This document shows, piece by piece, positions 1 through 10,412 of a stretch of 64,000 nucleotides of DNA (within the stretch, counting starts at the first letter, position 1; each line of letters starts with the position of its first letter). The stretch comes from Sarocladium kiliense (taxonomy: Eukaryota > Ascomycota > Sordariomycetes > Hypocreales > Sarocladiaceae): NCBI GenBank assembly GCA_030734395.1, contig JAUZTG010000016.1, forward strand, positions 496,001-560,000, given 5' to 3'. The notes beneath the pieces were generated by a model that worked only from the letters and a program-made list of their open reading frames with translations, was not told the DNA's origin and ran no database searches. A program made the position numbers and the translations under genes.

Positions 1-337
1 AGGCAGGAGTTGAGAGAAGAGGGGAGAGAGAGGGAGTGGAAAGAGGCTACGCATAATGATACCAAGAATCGAGATGCTTTTTTGACATTCGACCCTGAGA
101 GAGCTGTCTCGACCAAGACCACAAAAAGCCAGTTCAGATGTCTGCACCAAAGGAAATATCAGAGTGAGGCAGTCTGCTGTTATTCTCAACTACAGCTACC
201 ATATCTAGGTCCACGACTGTGTGTGATACTCTTCATTATTGTTGTGATCTTTTACGTTTTCAACCTTCATTCATCCTATTCATGAAAAAACTTCTTTCCC
301 TCGTACCACGCCTTGGCCTATGCGCGGATGGGCATAT
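1..337. other. GAPDH downstream region
   Basis: No gene is supported here. The stretch lies just past the GAPDH stop codon on the minus strand and probably holds its 3' UTR and polyadenylation region. A 91-codon plus-strand open frame at 10-285 has no recognisable domain and looks like chance. Confidence 0.5.
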
Positions 338-1886
338 TTACTTGGAGGCATCGACCTTGGCAATGTAGGCAAGGAGATCGAGGACACGGCGGGAGTAACC
401 CCACTCGTTGTCGTACCAGGAGACAAGCTTGACGAAGTTGTCGTTGAGAGAGATACCGGCCTTGGCATCGAAGATGGAGGAGTTGGTGTTGCCGTTCATG
501 TCGCTGGAGACAACATCGTCCTCAGTGTAAGCGAGGATGCCCTTGAGGGGACCGTTAGCAGCCTCCTTGATGGCGTCCTTGATCTGCTCGTAGGAAGCGC
601 CCTTCTCAATGCGGGCAGTCAGGTCGACAACGGAGACGTTGGCGGTGGGGACACGCATGGACATGCCAGTGAGCTTGCCGTTGAGGTCGGGGATAACCTT
701 GCCGACAGCCTTGGCGGCACCGGTGCTGGAGGGAATGATGTTCTGGGCGGCACCACGGCCACCGCGCCAGTCCTTGCCGGAGGGACCGTCGACGGTCTTC
801 TGGGTGGCGGTGTAGGAGTGGACGGTGGTCATGAGACCCTCGACGATGGTGAACTTGTCGTGGATGACCTTGGCGAGGGGAGCAAGGCAGTTGGTGGTGC
901 AAGAGGCGTTGGAGATGACATCGGCGCTGCCGTCGTAGGTCTTCTCGTTGACACCCATCACGTACATGGGGGCATCAGCGGAGGGAGCAGAGATGACGAC
1001 CTTCTTGGCGCCGCCCTTAAGATGGGCAGCAGCCTTGTCCTTGGTGGTGAAGACACCGGTGGACTCGACGATGTACTCGGCGCCGGTCTCGCTCCAGGGA
1101 ATGTTGGCGGGGTCACGCTCGGTGTAGAACTTGACCTTGGAGCCGTTGACGATCAGGTTGGACTCGTCCTGGCCGATCTCGCCCTTGAAGACTCCGTGAG
1201 AGGAGTCGTACTTGAGCATGTAGGCCTGCACATCGTTAGCATTGCTGTTTACAGTAATACCAATTGCAGCCAGTGGCGAGGCAATGAAATTGAGTGAGTT
1301 GAACAAGCGAGCGCCAAGAAAGTCAAGTGTGCAATCAATGGGTGGCTGTATGCGCCTGTCGGGCCACAACGGAATGGGGTGATTTTTTTTGGCATGAGGC
1401 AGGGGTGATTGAGGCGAGAGGCATGATATCATGGGATGGAGGGGCAGCGACAGAAAAATTGCAGGGCAGCCAGTGCAGCGCAGTGCAGGTTGCAGGGGTG
1501 GTCGCAGGCCCACGGCGTGGTAGCATGGCGCGGTGGCCAGCGCGGGGCACATTGAGGGTCCCGCGTCTTCCTGGCTGCAGGCAGAAGAGAGGCGAGGAGG
1601 GGTGGTAGCTGGGTTGTTTTCACGCGCCCTCGGTCTTCTCTAGCTGCCTCACAACAGGCTGTGCATGCTGGAAAGACAAAAAGAAGAAATTTGGAGAGGA
1701 AAGAGCAAAGAACACTGGATATATGCATTGTTCGACCGGCGGTTGTCAAAAACTTACAGCGTAGTGAGTCTCAATGAAGGGGTCGTTGACAGCGACGACC
1801 TCGATGTCGGGGTGCTCGACGGCGTTGCGGAAAACGATACGGCCAATGCGACCGAAGCCGTTGATGCCGACCTTGATGGGAGCCAT
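338..1886 (-). CDS. gpd1: Glyceraldehyde-3-phosphate dehydrogenase
   Basis: Cytosolic glycolytic enzyme that converts glyceraldehyde-3-phosphate, NAD+ and phosphate to 1,3-bisphosphoglycerate. Exons are 1886-1758 and 1225-338, giving 338 residues, the usual fungal length. Exon 1 carries the N-terminal NAD-binding motif GINGFGRIGR. Exon 2 carries the catalytic SNASCTTNC motif (Cys about 152), the TGAAKAVGKV segment and the C-terminal WYDNEWGYS signature. The junction reads HYA then AYMLKYD, as in other fungal GAPDHs, so nothing is missing. The single coding intron is 532 bp, unusually long for this window. Codon use is strongly biased to C-ending codons, as expected for very high expression. 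A probable 5' UTR intron and a CT-rich promoter lie upstream. Identification is essentially certain. Confidence 0.98.
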
Positions 1887-1896
1887 TGTGAATGAT

Positions 1897-2066
1897 CTGT
1901 AAGGGAGAGTCAGTAATGATCTTATCGAAAGATGACGAACGGTTGGGTGACGGGCACGGTGAGGGGTGAAGATGGGATGGTGGGGTTTTTGGCTTGCCTC
2001 AAGCTCCCGGAAGCTCTGGGATGGTGGTGATGAGGGGTTGATGTGAAGGTAGAGACAGATACTGAC
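1897..2066 (-). other. Probable 5' UTR intron of GAPDH
   Basis: On the minus strand a GTCAGT donor at 2066 and a CTTACAG acceptor ending at 1897 bound a 170-bp segment that stops ten bases before the GAPDH start codon. A TACTGAC branch-like site lies about 15 bases before the acceptor. Leader introns are common in strongly expressed fungal genes. This is inferred from signals only; RNA reads would settle it. Confidence 0.6.
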
Positions 2067-2215
2067 CTGGTATGGGATGAAGAGGTATTGGTAGATAGAA
2101 GAAGAAGCTGCAGATGAGAGTCTTAGGAGGTGATGATGGGAGAATGAGGAGGAAGAAGAAGAAGGAGAGGGAAGAGGAGGAGAGAAGAAGAAGCTGTGGT
2201 GGAGGGGCAAGCTCT
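2067..2215 (-). promoter_or_regulatory. CT-rich GAPDH core promoter / leader
   Basis: Read on the minus strand this stretch is almost pure pyrimidine (many TTC and TCC runs), directly upstream of the GAPDH leader. Such CT tracts mark transcription start regions of highly expressed filamentous-fungal genes. The exact start site cannot be read from sequence. Confidence 0.5.
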
Positions 2216-3960
2216 AATATTAAATCATCGATGCGTCTCTGGCTGCAACGGGCATCGCTGGGCATCCACTTTTGCAGCTGGAGACGCTAGGAGACAAGCC
2301 TCCAGCGACGTGCAGCACCCTGACGGCCATTCCTCAGCGCAAGTTAGTTGGAGCCCGTCGATAAGGGCCGAAACTCACTTGACGGGATGCACCCCCAACA
2401 ACCAAACAGCCAGTCCATCCATCATGTCATCGCTTGACCCCCTCCCCATTGCGTATTCCTGACATTCCAAGATACCTATGATACCTTAGCAGAGTGGTTA
2501 CCTGACGATATGACAGGCTAGACAACGACCTACCACCGCTTCAGGTGGGGGATCGCCCTCTATGTCTCTCCTCCTCCATCGTCACCACCACCACCAACAC
2601 CGCTGCACAAGCTGGACCTCCATCTATCTGCCTACGACTATAACCTTATGCAACCAGGCCATTTTGCCTCACAGTAGTAGTCACATGCCCTACAAAGACT
2701 CACTCGCATTATTCAGCCTCGTCACGACATGCCCAACTCAGCCAGCTCCAACCACCGACATCGCTGCTGATGCACGTCACAACTGCAACTCTAAACACGC
2801 AGTATCAGCATCTGCCATCTGCCTTCATCACCTTACTAACATCGACCTCCCCCCAACGTCCTCAAATACCAGTAACCACTATACGATATCCCTCTCTGGG
2901 TCCCATATCCTTCCAGCAGCCACTCACAACACTCACCCACGACACATGCCACTTATACAGACAGCTCCTTCAATCTGCCATGCCATGGCATTTACCACTG
3001 GACAGGCACAAATTACAAAATGCGTGCTTTAATGTAATCCTACCTATCCTATGCCCCTTCCAAGGACCCTGCAATTTTTTTCGCCTCCCCCCGCCGGTGT
3101 CGCAAAGCTGTTCCCTCTTTATGCTGCCATAGCCACCCAAAATCGCTGACCTCGCACGGCTCGGGCGGCCCGTCTTCGCTCTACTTAATCGCTCACCTCA
3201 ACAGAAAAAAAAAACATCTCATTGCTGTAGTCACATATTTGACTCACATCTTCGAGCGATAAAACCCCGCGCTTTCACTCTCTCAATCTCAAAGAAACAG
3301 GTTCAATTGAGAATCTCACGATAACCTCACTTATACAATACACACCAACTTAGAAGCCTATACAATGTCTTGTTTACACTAAATTGGAAACACCTGGCCT
3401 AGCTCCATCTCCCCGCGTCCGGAATCTGCCGACCCGGTACGTAACATGCTGTACAGGAACAAGGATTTGAGGGTCCCCAGCGGCTTTATCGTTAAGCGGC
3501 GGGAACAAGTGCTCGGCTCGGAGCTTCACGGCTTCGTTCGGCTCTGTCGTCAGGGCCGCTTCCCTCCAACCAACGACCTTTCCCGTCGTCGGGATCCCCA
3601 GGAACGGGAACGGGGTGCGGCCAGTCAAGGTGGTCACAAGAGACGCCTGACGTTCGACGAGTGTTTCCACTCGAGCGAGACTACCCGAACCCAGGACCCA
3701 TGGCGTTTGGGATGGCTTGATCGAAAGGCAGGGCCCGGGTGTCTTTCTGCGTCCTGCGGCTTCCTGAGATCCCCGATCTGGGGTAGTCGTGCCATGGCGA
3801 AGTCCATTTCCCGCATCCCCATCCTGGACTTGAATTCGTCCGAGGTGCGGGATGGATCGGCACCGTCGGTAGTCGTATCTCTTTGCTCCTAGGCTGCCCG
3901 GCTGCAAAAAGGGCATGGCCGACTGGCATCGTGATCTTCATCTGTAGTTGGACCACTTGC
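2216..3960. other. Intergenic region between GAPDH and Lin1
   Basis: No gene is supported. At 2216-3370 the plus strand holds overlapping Ser/Thr/His/Pro-rich open frames of no known family, and a CAC repeat lies near 2583-2600. At 3374-3960 several frames on both strands are open because the stretch is GC-rich. It is most simply the Lin1 3' UTR, though an alternative Lin1 tail could extend into it (see the Lin1 entry). Confidence 0.5.
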
Positions 3961-5355
3961 TCACGCGAAAGATACTGCCCGGGTCCATTCGCCTCCAGCA
4001 CCCACTCTGCGGAACTCGACACCCTCGCCAAAGTACCCTGCTTCCTGCCAGGCCTTCATCATTGGCCCTTTGAACGGTCCTTGAGTCCCACCGCCGTCTC
4101 TGCCATCCGTCCAACGAAACTCCCACTCGATGTCTTCGGATGCTGCATCTTCACTCTCAGCTGGTTCTTGTGCCGCTGTTGGTTCCATCCACTCCTCGCC
4201 TGTCTCTTTGTGGTACTCCCTGACCAGAATCTCCCTCTCCTGGTCGTAGATGTCTTCATAGTCCCTGCTCAGAAGCTTGTCTGCCGCGTCTGTGATGGTG
4301 TCGATAGCCTCCTTGATCCTCACCTGCTTGGGATCTTGCTCCACCTCATCCTTTTGCTCATCCACATCCATCCCGCCTTTCTTCTTGAGCTTCCACTTGG
4401 GAATCTTCTTAGTCTTCGTCTGACCCTTTCCTAATCGCGCCAGCGCTTCGAGCGGCGTCTCAGCCTTTTCAAGCCGCAGGATGAGCTGCTTCAGCAGCTC
4501 CGAGACCTGCACCGCATCGTCTTCGAATCTTTGCTTCCTTGCCTCGGCCTCACGCTTCTGGTGGGCCTCAGCAGCCTTTTTCATGTCCTTCTTGCTGAGT
4601 CCCTCCAGCCAGCCATCGTGAACTGCATCAACGTCGCCAGCTTTGCGTACGTAGTTCCCAGATTCGTCGAATTGGCCATCCTCCATCTCCTCCTTAAGAT
4701 TGAAAGCCTCCACCTTTGGCGCATTGCGCTTCAGGCCGCCGGCGCCGACCTCTTCGTCAACACCCTCTTCTTGTATGGCAAGGTCGACATCGGCCTCGTC
4801 GTCACTGCTCTCGTGATCATCGATGCGGATCGTGCTGCCAGTCTTGCTGTCAAAGTCTTGTCCAGCGATGTCCTGTACATCGAGGAATTGCACGTTCTTC
4901 TTCTTGCGACCAGACTTATCAAACTCGCTGGGCTCGCCGTCATCCTTTTCTCCATCCTCGTCTTCGTCAACTCGAAACATGTCGTCGTCATCTTCTTCTT
5001 CAGCTTTTGCAGCTTGTCCATTCTCCCCGCCTTTTGAAGCGTAGCTGTCCAACTTCTCTATGATATTCACATTGCCTTTCTTCCGGCTGTTGGCGCGCAC
5101 ATTGATGTTCTCGTTGTCTGAGTCGCTGTCGTAGCCATCAAGATTGACCGCGCCTCGCTTGGTGGCATTGCTCCCACCGATGACATCTGCGTCAAGAATG
5201 GCATCATCCTCTCGGGCGTCGGCTGCTAGGGTCGAAGGGTTCCGGACGTCGAACTTGACACGTTTGGGGTCGGTCTCGTCAGCGTCATTGTGATGGGTTC
5301 GGGCAAAGTTCTCGCCGTCACGCTTTGGGCGCGCGGCTGAGTGTCGTGAGGCCAT
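3961..5355 (-). CDS. LIN1: GYF-domain U5 snRNP protein, Lin1/CD2BP2 type
   Basis: Predicted nuclear spliceosome-assembly factor of 464 residues, read as one exon. Family members bind proline-rich ligands and the U5 snRNP protein Prp8/Dib1 environment. The N-terminal half is acidic and low-complexity with Asp/Glu runs and Lys/Arg patches. The C-terminal 50 residues form the GYF domain: a W near its start, GPFKGPMMKAW, then AGYFGEGVEFRR. The start is the ATG that begins MASRHSAARPKRDG; the frame is open further upstream, but that part looks non-coding. The C-terminus is uncertain. The frame stops right after the GYF core, as in other members, but donors at 3975 and 3964 with acceptors ending at 3902 or 3889 would give other tails. 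Head-to-head with Ufd1, 449 bp apart. Confidence 0.85.
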   Translation of the reverse strand: MASRHSAARPKRDGENFARTHHNDADETDPKRVKFDVRNPSTLAADAREDDAILDADVIGGSNATKRGAVNLDGYDSDSDNENINVRANSRKKGNVNIIEKLDSYASKGGENGQAAKAEEEDDDDMFRVDEDEDGEKDDGEPSEFDKSGRKKKNVQFLDVQDIAGQDFDSKTGSTIRIDDHESSDDEADVDLAIQEEGVDEEVGAGGLKRNAPKVEAFNLKEEMEDGQFDESGNYVRKAGDVDAVHDGWLEGLSKKDMKKAAEAHQKREAEARKQRFEDDAVQVSELLKQLILRLEKAETPLEALARLGKGQTKTKKIPKWKLKKKGGMDVDEQKDEVEQDPKQVRIKEAIDTITDAADKLLSRDYEDIYDQEREILVREYHKETGEEWMEPTAAQEPAESEDAASEDIEWEFRWTDGRDGGGTQGPFKGPMMKAWQEAGYFGEGVEFRRVGAGGEWTRAVSFA

Positions 5356-5804
5356 GGTGGCAGATTGTGAAAAGTAGGATTCGAGACCTGAGAGCCTTGA
5401 ATCGATGCAGCTATGCAGATTTACTAATACTGCATCATGGTTCACTGCGGTGCGAATTGTAGGTTTCTCGGAGAGCCTCCCCACCTCAGAGAGCTCCCGT
5501 GGTGGCCAAAGCTCCTGCAGCAGGGACTTGGTGGCGCAACCCTGACGTGCTAACCCTGCGTATTTCTGCTGCGTCATCTTTGGCCGTGGCTTGCTGCCTC
5601 CAGCTCCATGCCCCACGTCAAGTCAACCCTCTCCGATGCTTAAACATCACGCAGCGGTTCACTAGAAGGCAAACTCCTGGCAATCACTTTCGTCCGGCTT
5701 TCTCACCAGCTTTGCAGACTTCTGCCTTCTCTACCTTCAACTTGTCCACACACTCCCACGAACCTCCTGCAGATACCTAGAGCTTTGCTTACCGTCTTTC
5801 CATC
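5356..5804. promoter_or_regulatory. Divergent promoter region, Lin1 / Ufd1
   Basis: A 449-bp spacer between the divergently read start codons of the Lin1-type gene and Ufd1. It must hold both promoters and both leaders. No specific factor site stands out. Confidence 0.5.
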
Positions 5805-7065
5805 ATGGTCCGTCATCAACGACCTGGGTCTGCCCAGTACGATCTACTGACTTATTTCCCAGGCGTCCTTCGCCGGCGGCTTCGACCCGACAAATCCGGA
5901 ACACCTCTTCAACATGGCTCGCCATGGTCGGCGACCGATCGTCCAACGTTTCGACGAATACTATCGTTGCTACCCTCTGATCATGGCGCCTGGATCCGAG
6001 CGCCCCGAGCTCAACTACGGCTCCAAGATCATCCTTCCTCCCTCAGCTCTGGACAAGGTGTCGAAACTGCACGTTCAGTGGCCGCTTCTGATGGAGATGA
6101 TCAATGGCGAGAAGGGCAAGCAGTCGCACGCCGGCGTTCTCGAGTTCATCGCAGAGGAGGGTCGAGCATATATTCCACAATGGGTAAGTACACCCCTGCT
6201 TGCCTTCTATGACCGGGCAGATGTTTGAATAGGTGCTGACGAACGGTAGATGATGGTCACACTTGGCATGGATGTCGGCGACATGATCCAGATCCGCACC
6301 ACATCCCTCGAGCTCGCAAAGATGGTCAAGCTTCAGCCACAGTCGGTCAACTTCCTTGAGATTAGCGATCCCAAGGCCGTCCTGGAGAAGGCTTTCCGAA
6401 ATTTTGCAACCCTCACCAAGGGCGACGTCTTCAACTTTGAGTACAACGACGAGATCTATGATGTTGCCGTCCTCGACGTCAAGCCTGAGACCGATAGGAT
6501 GGGTGTCTGCATGATCGAGACCGATGTGTCTGTGGAGTTCGCGCCACCCGTTGGATATGTCGAGCCAGAAAGGAAGAGTGGGACAAGTACACCGAGGAGT
6601 ACAAAGTGTGGCCTCCCTGTTGGAGGGATCGTCCACAGCCAGGGAAGTATGGCTCAGGCCATCAACTACTCAGCAATTGCCCCCTCAGTCACCAGCACAG
6701 CAACGAACTTCCTAGGCGAGGGCCAGAAGCTTGCGAAGAAGGGGAGCAAAACCTCAACACCCAAGCCTGCTACCCCTGTGCCAACCGAAGCAAACGCACC
6801 CGCCCAACCTACCCGTAGAGATGGTGCCCCAGCTCCCCTTCGTTTAGCACCGAACAAGCTCTTCTTCGGATACGAGTACACCCCGCTGAAGACAAAGGAG
6901 CAGAAGGAAAAGGAGGCTGCTACGGCAGAGCGACCGCACTTTGCTGGCCAAGGCCAGACTCTGAGAGGGGCCGTCAAAAGAAAGGGCGATGAGGATACGA
7001 AGGCACCCGAGAAGAAGGGTACAGGGGAGGGAAACAGGCTGGATGGCCGCAAGCTGCCACGTTAA
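5805..7065 (+). CDS. UFD1: Ubiquitin fusion degradation protein 1
   Basis: Ufd1, which with Npl4 is the cofactor that brings polyubiquitinated substrates to the Cdc48/p97 ATPase in ER-associated and nuclear protein degradation. Exons are 5805-5807, 5863-6183 and 6250-7065, giving 379 residues. The first coding exon is only the ATG. The 55-bp intron (donor GTCCGT, branch CTGAC, acceptor CCCAG) then restores the family N-terminus ASFAGGFDP. The N-terminal double-psi barrel region reads FDEYYRCYPLIMAPGSE, continuing through TLGMDVGDMIQ to VEFAPPVGYVEPER. The C-terminal half is Lys/Pro/Thr-rich and includes the conserved FFGYEYTPL segment. Length and motifs fit fungal Ufd1 well. Confidence 0.95.
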
Positions 7066-7452
7066 AGCACTCTATGCCAGGATGTTGAGCGATTGAAGTG
7101 GGCACGTACAGTCATTGCATTATGGGTTATGATCTTGGTAACGGCGTTTGCGGCATAGATGAAGGTCATCTTATGAGATAATCACACCCTGATATGACAA
7201 ATCACACGTATGCTTCTCGACGTGCTCAACTTCACGATTATAGCAACACCTCCTTTTTGAACCCGAGAACCATGAGCGAGTCGCCATCGTCGGATCTCAT
7301 CAGCGTCGGCTTGTGCCTCATTTGAACCCTCCTCATAGCAAATGTCTTGATGCTTGTAATCGCTCCACAGTCTCTCCCAATCCGACGTTTGTATCGAATG
7401 TGATACTCTCCCAAGCCAGACCAAGATTCGACTAGGTGCAATTGCACGTCAC
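7066..7452. other. Convergent 3' region, Ufd1 / Myb-like A
   Basis: No gene is seen. This is the tail-to-tail spacer between Ufd1 (plus) and Myb-like gene A (minus) and should contain both 3' UTRs. Confidence 0.5.
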
Positions 7453-8180
7453 TTAGGTCTCGCACTCCTTCATCCACTGTTCGAAACCGACAGGCGCATC
7501 GTTGGGATGCTCAACTGGCGATGTGAGGCTTTGACATAGTTAGCACCCTTCAGTTTCTCAGCCCGCCTTGAGACAAGTCAAATGGCACTTACCTTGCGTC
7601 CACCTCAAGCTTCAGCTTCTTTACAGGTGTGTCCATGTCCATCTCCTCCTTGATACCTAGATCGTCGTCGAACTCGTCGTCCGCAGCGGCAAGCTTGCAT
7701 CCCTTGGAGGGAGTGTTGATAGGTGTGAATAAGTTCGTCTTCTTGCGCTTAGAGGCAGAGGCGCTGCCATCCGCGGCGGCGGTTGTTCGCTTGCGAGGAG
7801 TTGAGACCTCACCAGAGCCACCCGATGCACCACTGGAGAAACGGGCGACACAATCTTGGCCATGACGCTTGCGAAATTCTCTGAGCATGCTCTTCTGGAA
7901 CTTCTGGCTGTAAGCGGTGACAGATGTTAGTGATATGACTGAGCGCCAGGCGGAAAGAGTGATAGGTTTGCCGATGGCATAGTATGAGATGAGATCAATA
8001 CGAAAAGGGTGAGACTTACGTGATGGCACTCTCTGAGAAGTCATATCCCATTTCCGTCATGGACTTGACGACAGCGGCCCAGTTTGTCTTGATGCTGCCG
8101 CCGGAGCTGTTGGCACACAGCATGGCCATGAGAACGTCACGCTCAGCAGCATCGTTCCATTTCTTCTCGGTGGGAGCCAT
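7453..8180 (-). CDS. Myb/SANT-like protein A of the paralogue cluster
   Basis: Small putative DNA-binding protein of 183 residues. Exons are 8180-8020, 7907-7593 and 7528-7453. The N-terminal domain (residues about 5-70) has the three-helix pattern of the cluster: KKWNDAAERDVLMAML, NWAAVVKSM, GYDFSESAIT, then QKFQKSMLREF. A phase-2 intron interrupts the third helix just before QKF. The tail has nuclear-localisation-like basic patches (TPRKR, SKRKK) and an acidic block. IKEE and LKLE match the psi-K-x-E SUMO consensus. The last exon was found by frame: a GTAAGT donor, a GCTAAC branch and a rare AAG acceptor open a frame ending FEQWMKECET. The domain pattern resembles fungal Myb-like families; target and role are unknown. 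Confidence 0.8.
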
Positions 8181-8997
8181 GACGAGTTCCGATTAATTTG
8201 AGCGGTCAGGAAAGTGTCGGAAATGCTTTGTTTGAACACAAAGTAGTGATTGGGTGTTGGTAGTTAAAGGAGAGGGCTTATGTCATTAGGGAAAAGTGAA
8301 GCAGCAAGTAGCTGAAGAATACGAGGAAGTAGAGAAGAACAGGTCAGGAAGCGGGGCCAAGTGAAGGAGACAAGAAGAGTTTCCGGGCATAAGCTTTGGA
8401 GGATTTCAGGAAAAGAGAGAGTCGACTGAGCCGTAGTGATTGGCCTTGAAGTCCACATGATGCATCTGAAGCCGCTCTGCAGCCGACGGGAGCAGGTGTA
8501 AGCACCTGTGCAGGCATCAGGCTACCGCTGATACGGGTATTCACTGTTCAAGTGACAAGGATGAATTGGAAACAGGTGCAGCGGCAGAGAATTCGACTAG
8601 GCTAAGGTTAAGCGAGACTTCCTCTCCTTGCCCGTTGTGGAGGGACATATCACAGAGCTGGGGATCAGGTATCCTCGCATGTTTGCTATGGTCACCAGTA
8701 TCGTGAAGGGAAAAAGCGAAGTCATTGTGTGAACTCGGGTTTCCTTTACTGCTGATGTTGTGTGGGCTTGTAAACTAATGCTCGCCAGCTCTCGTCTCAT
8801 GTCCTTCCCCGTCATGAAGACATCTTGCAATACCACCTCCCCTTTAACCCTGGTAGATGTCACTTCCCAAGATTCGTGTTGCTCTCCTCCTAAACGCCGT
8901 GCAAAATGTAAGCCACATAATTCGGAAACCCGCCCTCCCTCTTCCCCTCAAGTTAAGCCTCTGGCTCGGCAGAAATAGTGATTGAGCACTCAAATGC
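8181..8997. other. Spacer between Myb-like A and B
   Basis: No gene is supported. The minus strand just upstream of gene A (about 8260-8440) is pyrimidine-rich and likely its promoter. I found no further Myb-like first exon here. Confidence 0.5.
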
Positions 8998-9671
8998 TCA
9001 GATCTCGTCAGCGCGAGACGCATTATCCAGAGGACTACATCCATAAACCATTAGTGAGCGCCAATGCAATTGTATATAAGGGCTGTACTTACGAATCCTC
9101 AGCCTTGAGTCGCTTGGATGGAGTGTCCAAGAGCATGCCGAAGTCATCATCCTCCTCCTTGTACTCGCTCTTGAAGTTGGGGAGAGCCTCGCCATCATCT
9201 TCCTCGGGATGCTTGACTGCAGGAGCAACGGACTTCTTGCGGCCAGAGCCGGGAGCGGCGCGTTTCGCGCCGGCAGCCTTCTTGGGAGTCGCCTTGCTTG
9301 GAGTCGCTGGCGCAGAACCAGAGCTGTTGTTGTCGCGGTTCTTGCGAAGCTTGGCGACGTGCTGGCTGTAAGCGAAATGAGAGTCAGCAAGATCATCTGC
9401 AAAGTACAACACATGGGAGTGGCGGATGAGCGGGAATGTGCGATAGACCGTCAAGGTGGCAGTAAGGAAAGGAAATGGAGGTAGGTGATCGATACTTGAT
9501 GGCATCGTAAGAGTAGGTATAACCCATCTGCTTCATGCGAGTAGTCGGAGACTCGATGATTGGCTTGCCGGGCTTGAACTCGTCGAGGAGGCACAGCAAA
9601 AGATCTTCGTGAGACCTCTCGTTCCAGCCTCGGCTGGGCTTGTCGCCATTGCCAGATGCTTTGGTAGCCAT
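8998..9671 (-). CDS. Myb/SANT-like protein B of the paralogue cluster
   Basis: Putative DNA-binding protein of 161 residues, exons 9671-9496, 9365-9093 and 9034-8998. The domain reads RGWNERSHEDLLLCLL, TTRMKQMGYTYSYDAI, then after a phase-2 intron QHVAKLRKNRD. The acceptor of that intron (CGCTTACAG, followed by CCAG) is identical in gene A, as is the three-exon layout. The tail is rich in Lys, Ala, Pro and acidic residues, with FKSE and LKAE as SUMO-type motifs. It carries DTPSKRLK, matching DTPVKKLK in gene A. The last exon encodes SPLDNASRADEI. The central W-containing helix is weaker than in A and E. Exon 2 may also receive the orphan first exons C and D upstream. Function inferred from the domain only. 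Confidence 0.8.
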
Positions 9672-9930
9672 TCTGGAAATGCTCTTGGCTTTGGAGATCA
9701 GAGGTTGTGGATAAGAGGGAGACTGGATGAAGGAGGATGAAGAGATGAGTGAGAAGTGGTTCGGGACGAACGTTGTGTTGTTGGAGTGAGGAAGTGTAGA
9801 GGTTGGGGCCGGAACAGATGGTGGTGCTGACAATTGGAGAGGGAGAAGTGAAGTCAGATGGGCTCGAGAAGAATAGCCAGGTATCGAGAGCTGCCCACCA
9901 CCTGGGCATCATCAACTTTCCCAAACGTAC

Positions 9931-10079
9931 CGAAGAGCATTCTCAGTGAAGGTGTATCCCTGTCCACGGAGAATGGTCATGATTCCGCTCCACTGCTCCT
10001 TATTGAAGGAGGTACCCTCAAGAATAGCAATGAGAACATTCTCGTGGACCTTCTCGTCCCATTTCTGTGTGGGAGCCAT
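9931..10079 (-). CDS. Orphan Myb-like first exon C
   Basis: A 149-nt exon-like unit with its own ATG. It encodes MAPTQKWDEKVHENVLIAIL, then EQWSGIMTIL and GQGYTFTENALR, which is the first two helices and the start of the third of the cluster's Myb-like domain. It ends at a GTACGT donor in phase 2, exactly where paralogues A, B and E are split. No QHF-type second exon follows before gene B starts at 9671. It may splice over gene B exon 1 to the acceptor at 9365 (565-bp intron, frame kept), or be a truncated copy. Read through the donor, the frame stops about seven codons later. A CT-rich promoter-like stretch lies directly upstream. Confidence 0.6.
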
Positions 10080-10412
10080 GGCGACTTTTTATGGAAGATG
10101 AAACGGGGTCAAGTATGAAGAGTTGCGTGGAGCAAAGAAGATTAATGGAAAGCAGCTTGCTTTCTGAAGTGAAGGTAAGAGAAAGCGCTTGAGGAGTCGC
10201 GAAGCGCGGGAGAAGAGAGAGTTCAGACGGATGAGAGGGGGATAAGAGGAGAGGAAGAAGGAGGGCGGAGAGGAAGGGATGTGCTTTTGTAGCTCAGCCG
10301 GCTGCCAGGTGACTCCAGCCGCATCACATCGAATCGAGAAGCAAGTAGAATAGAATGAAGATAGGCCTTCATGATCTAGCATCGGCAAGATGATGGTAAG
10401 TCAAGAACCTAC

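Noticed and set aside
320..1297. 325-codon plus-strand open frame opposite GAPDH
   Set aside because: It is the antisense of a strongly codon-biased exon, is Gly/Val/Asp-rich with no domain, and GAPDH itself explains the stretch.
2485..2570. tRNA-like string TTAGCAGAGTGGTTACC
   Set aside because: It resembles a D-arm, but no acceptor-stem pairing or GGTTCGA T-arm follows at the right distance.
2562..3132. Two overlapping plus-strand frames (156 and 120 codons) downstream of the GAPDH promoter
   Set aside because: His/Ser/Thr/Pro-rich, no domain, and both frames are open over the same bases, which indicates composition and not coding.
3374..3916. 180-codon minus-strand frame after Lin1 as a separate gene
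   Set aside because: All frames are open in this GC-rich stretch; no start context, domain or promoter. It is more likely 3' UTR or an alternative Lin1 tail.
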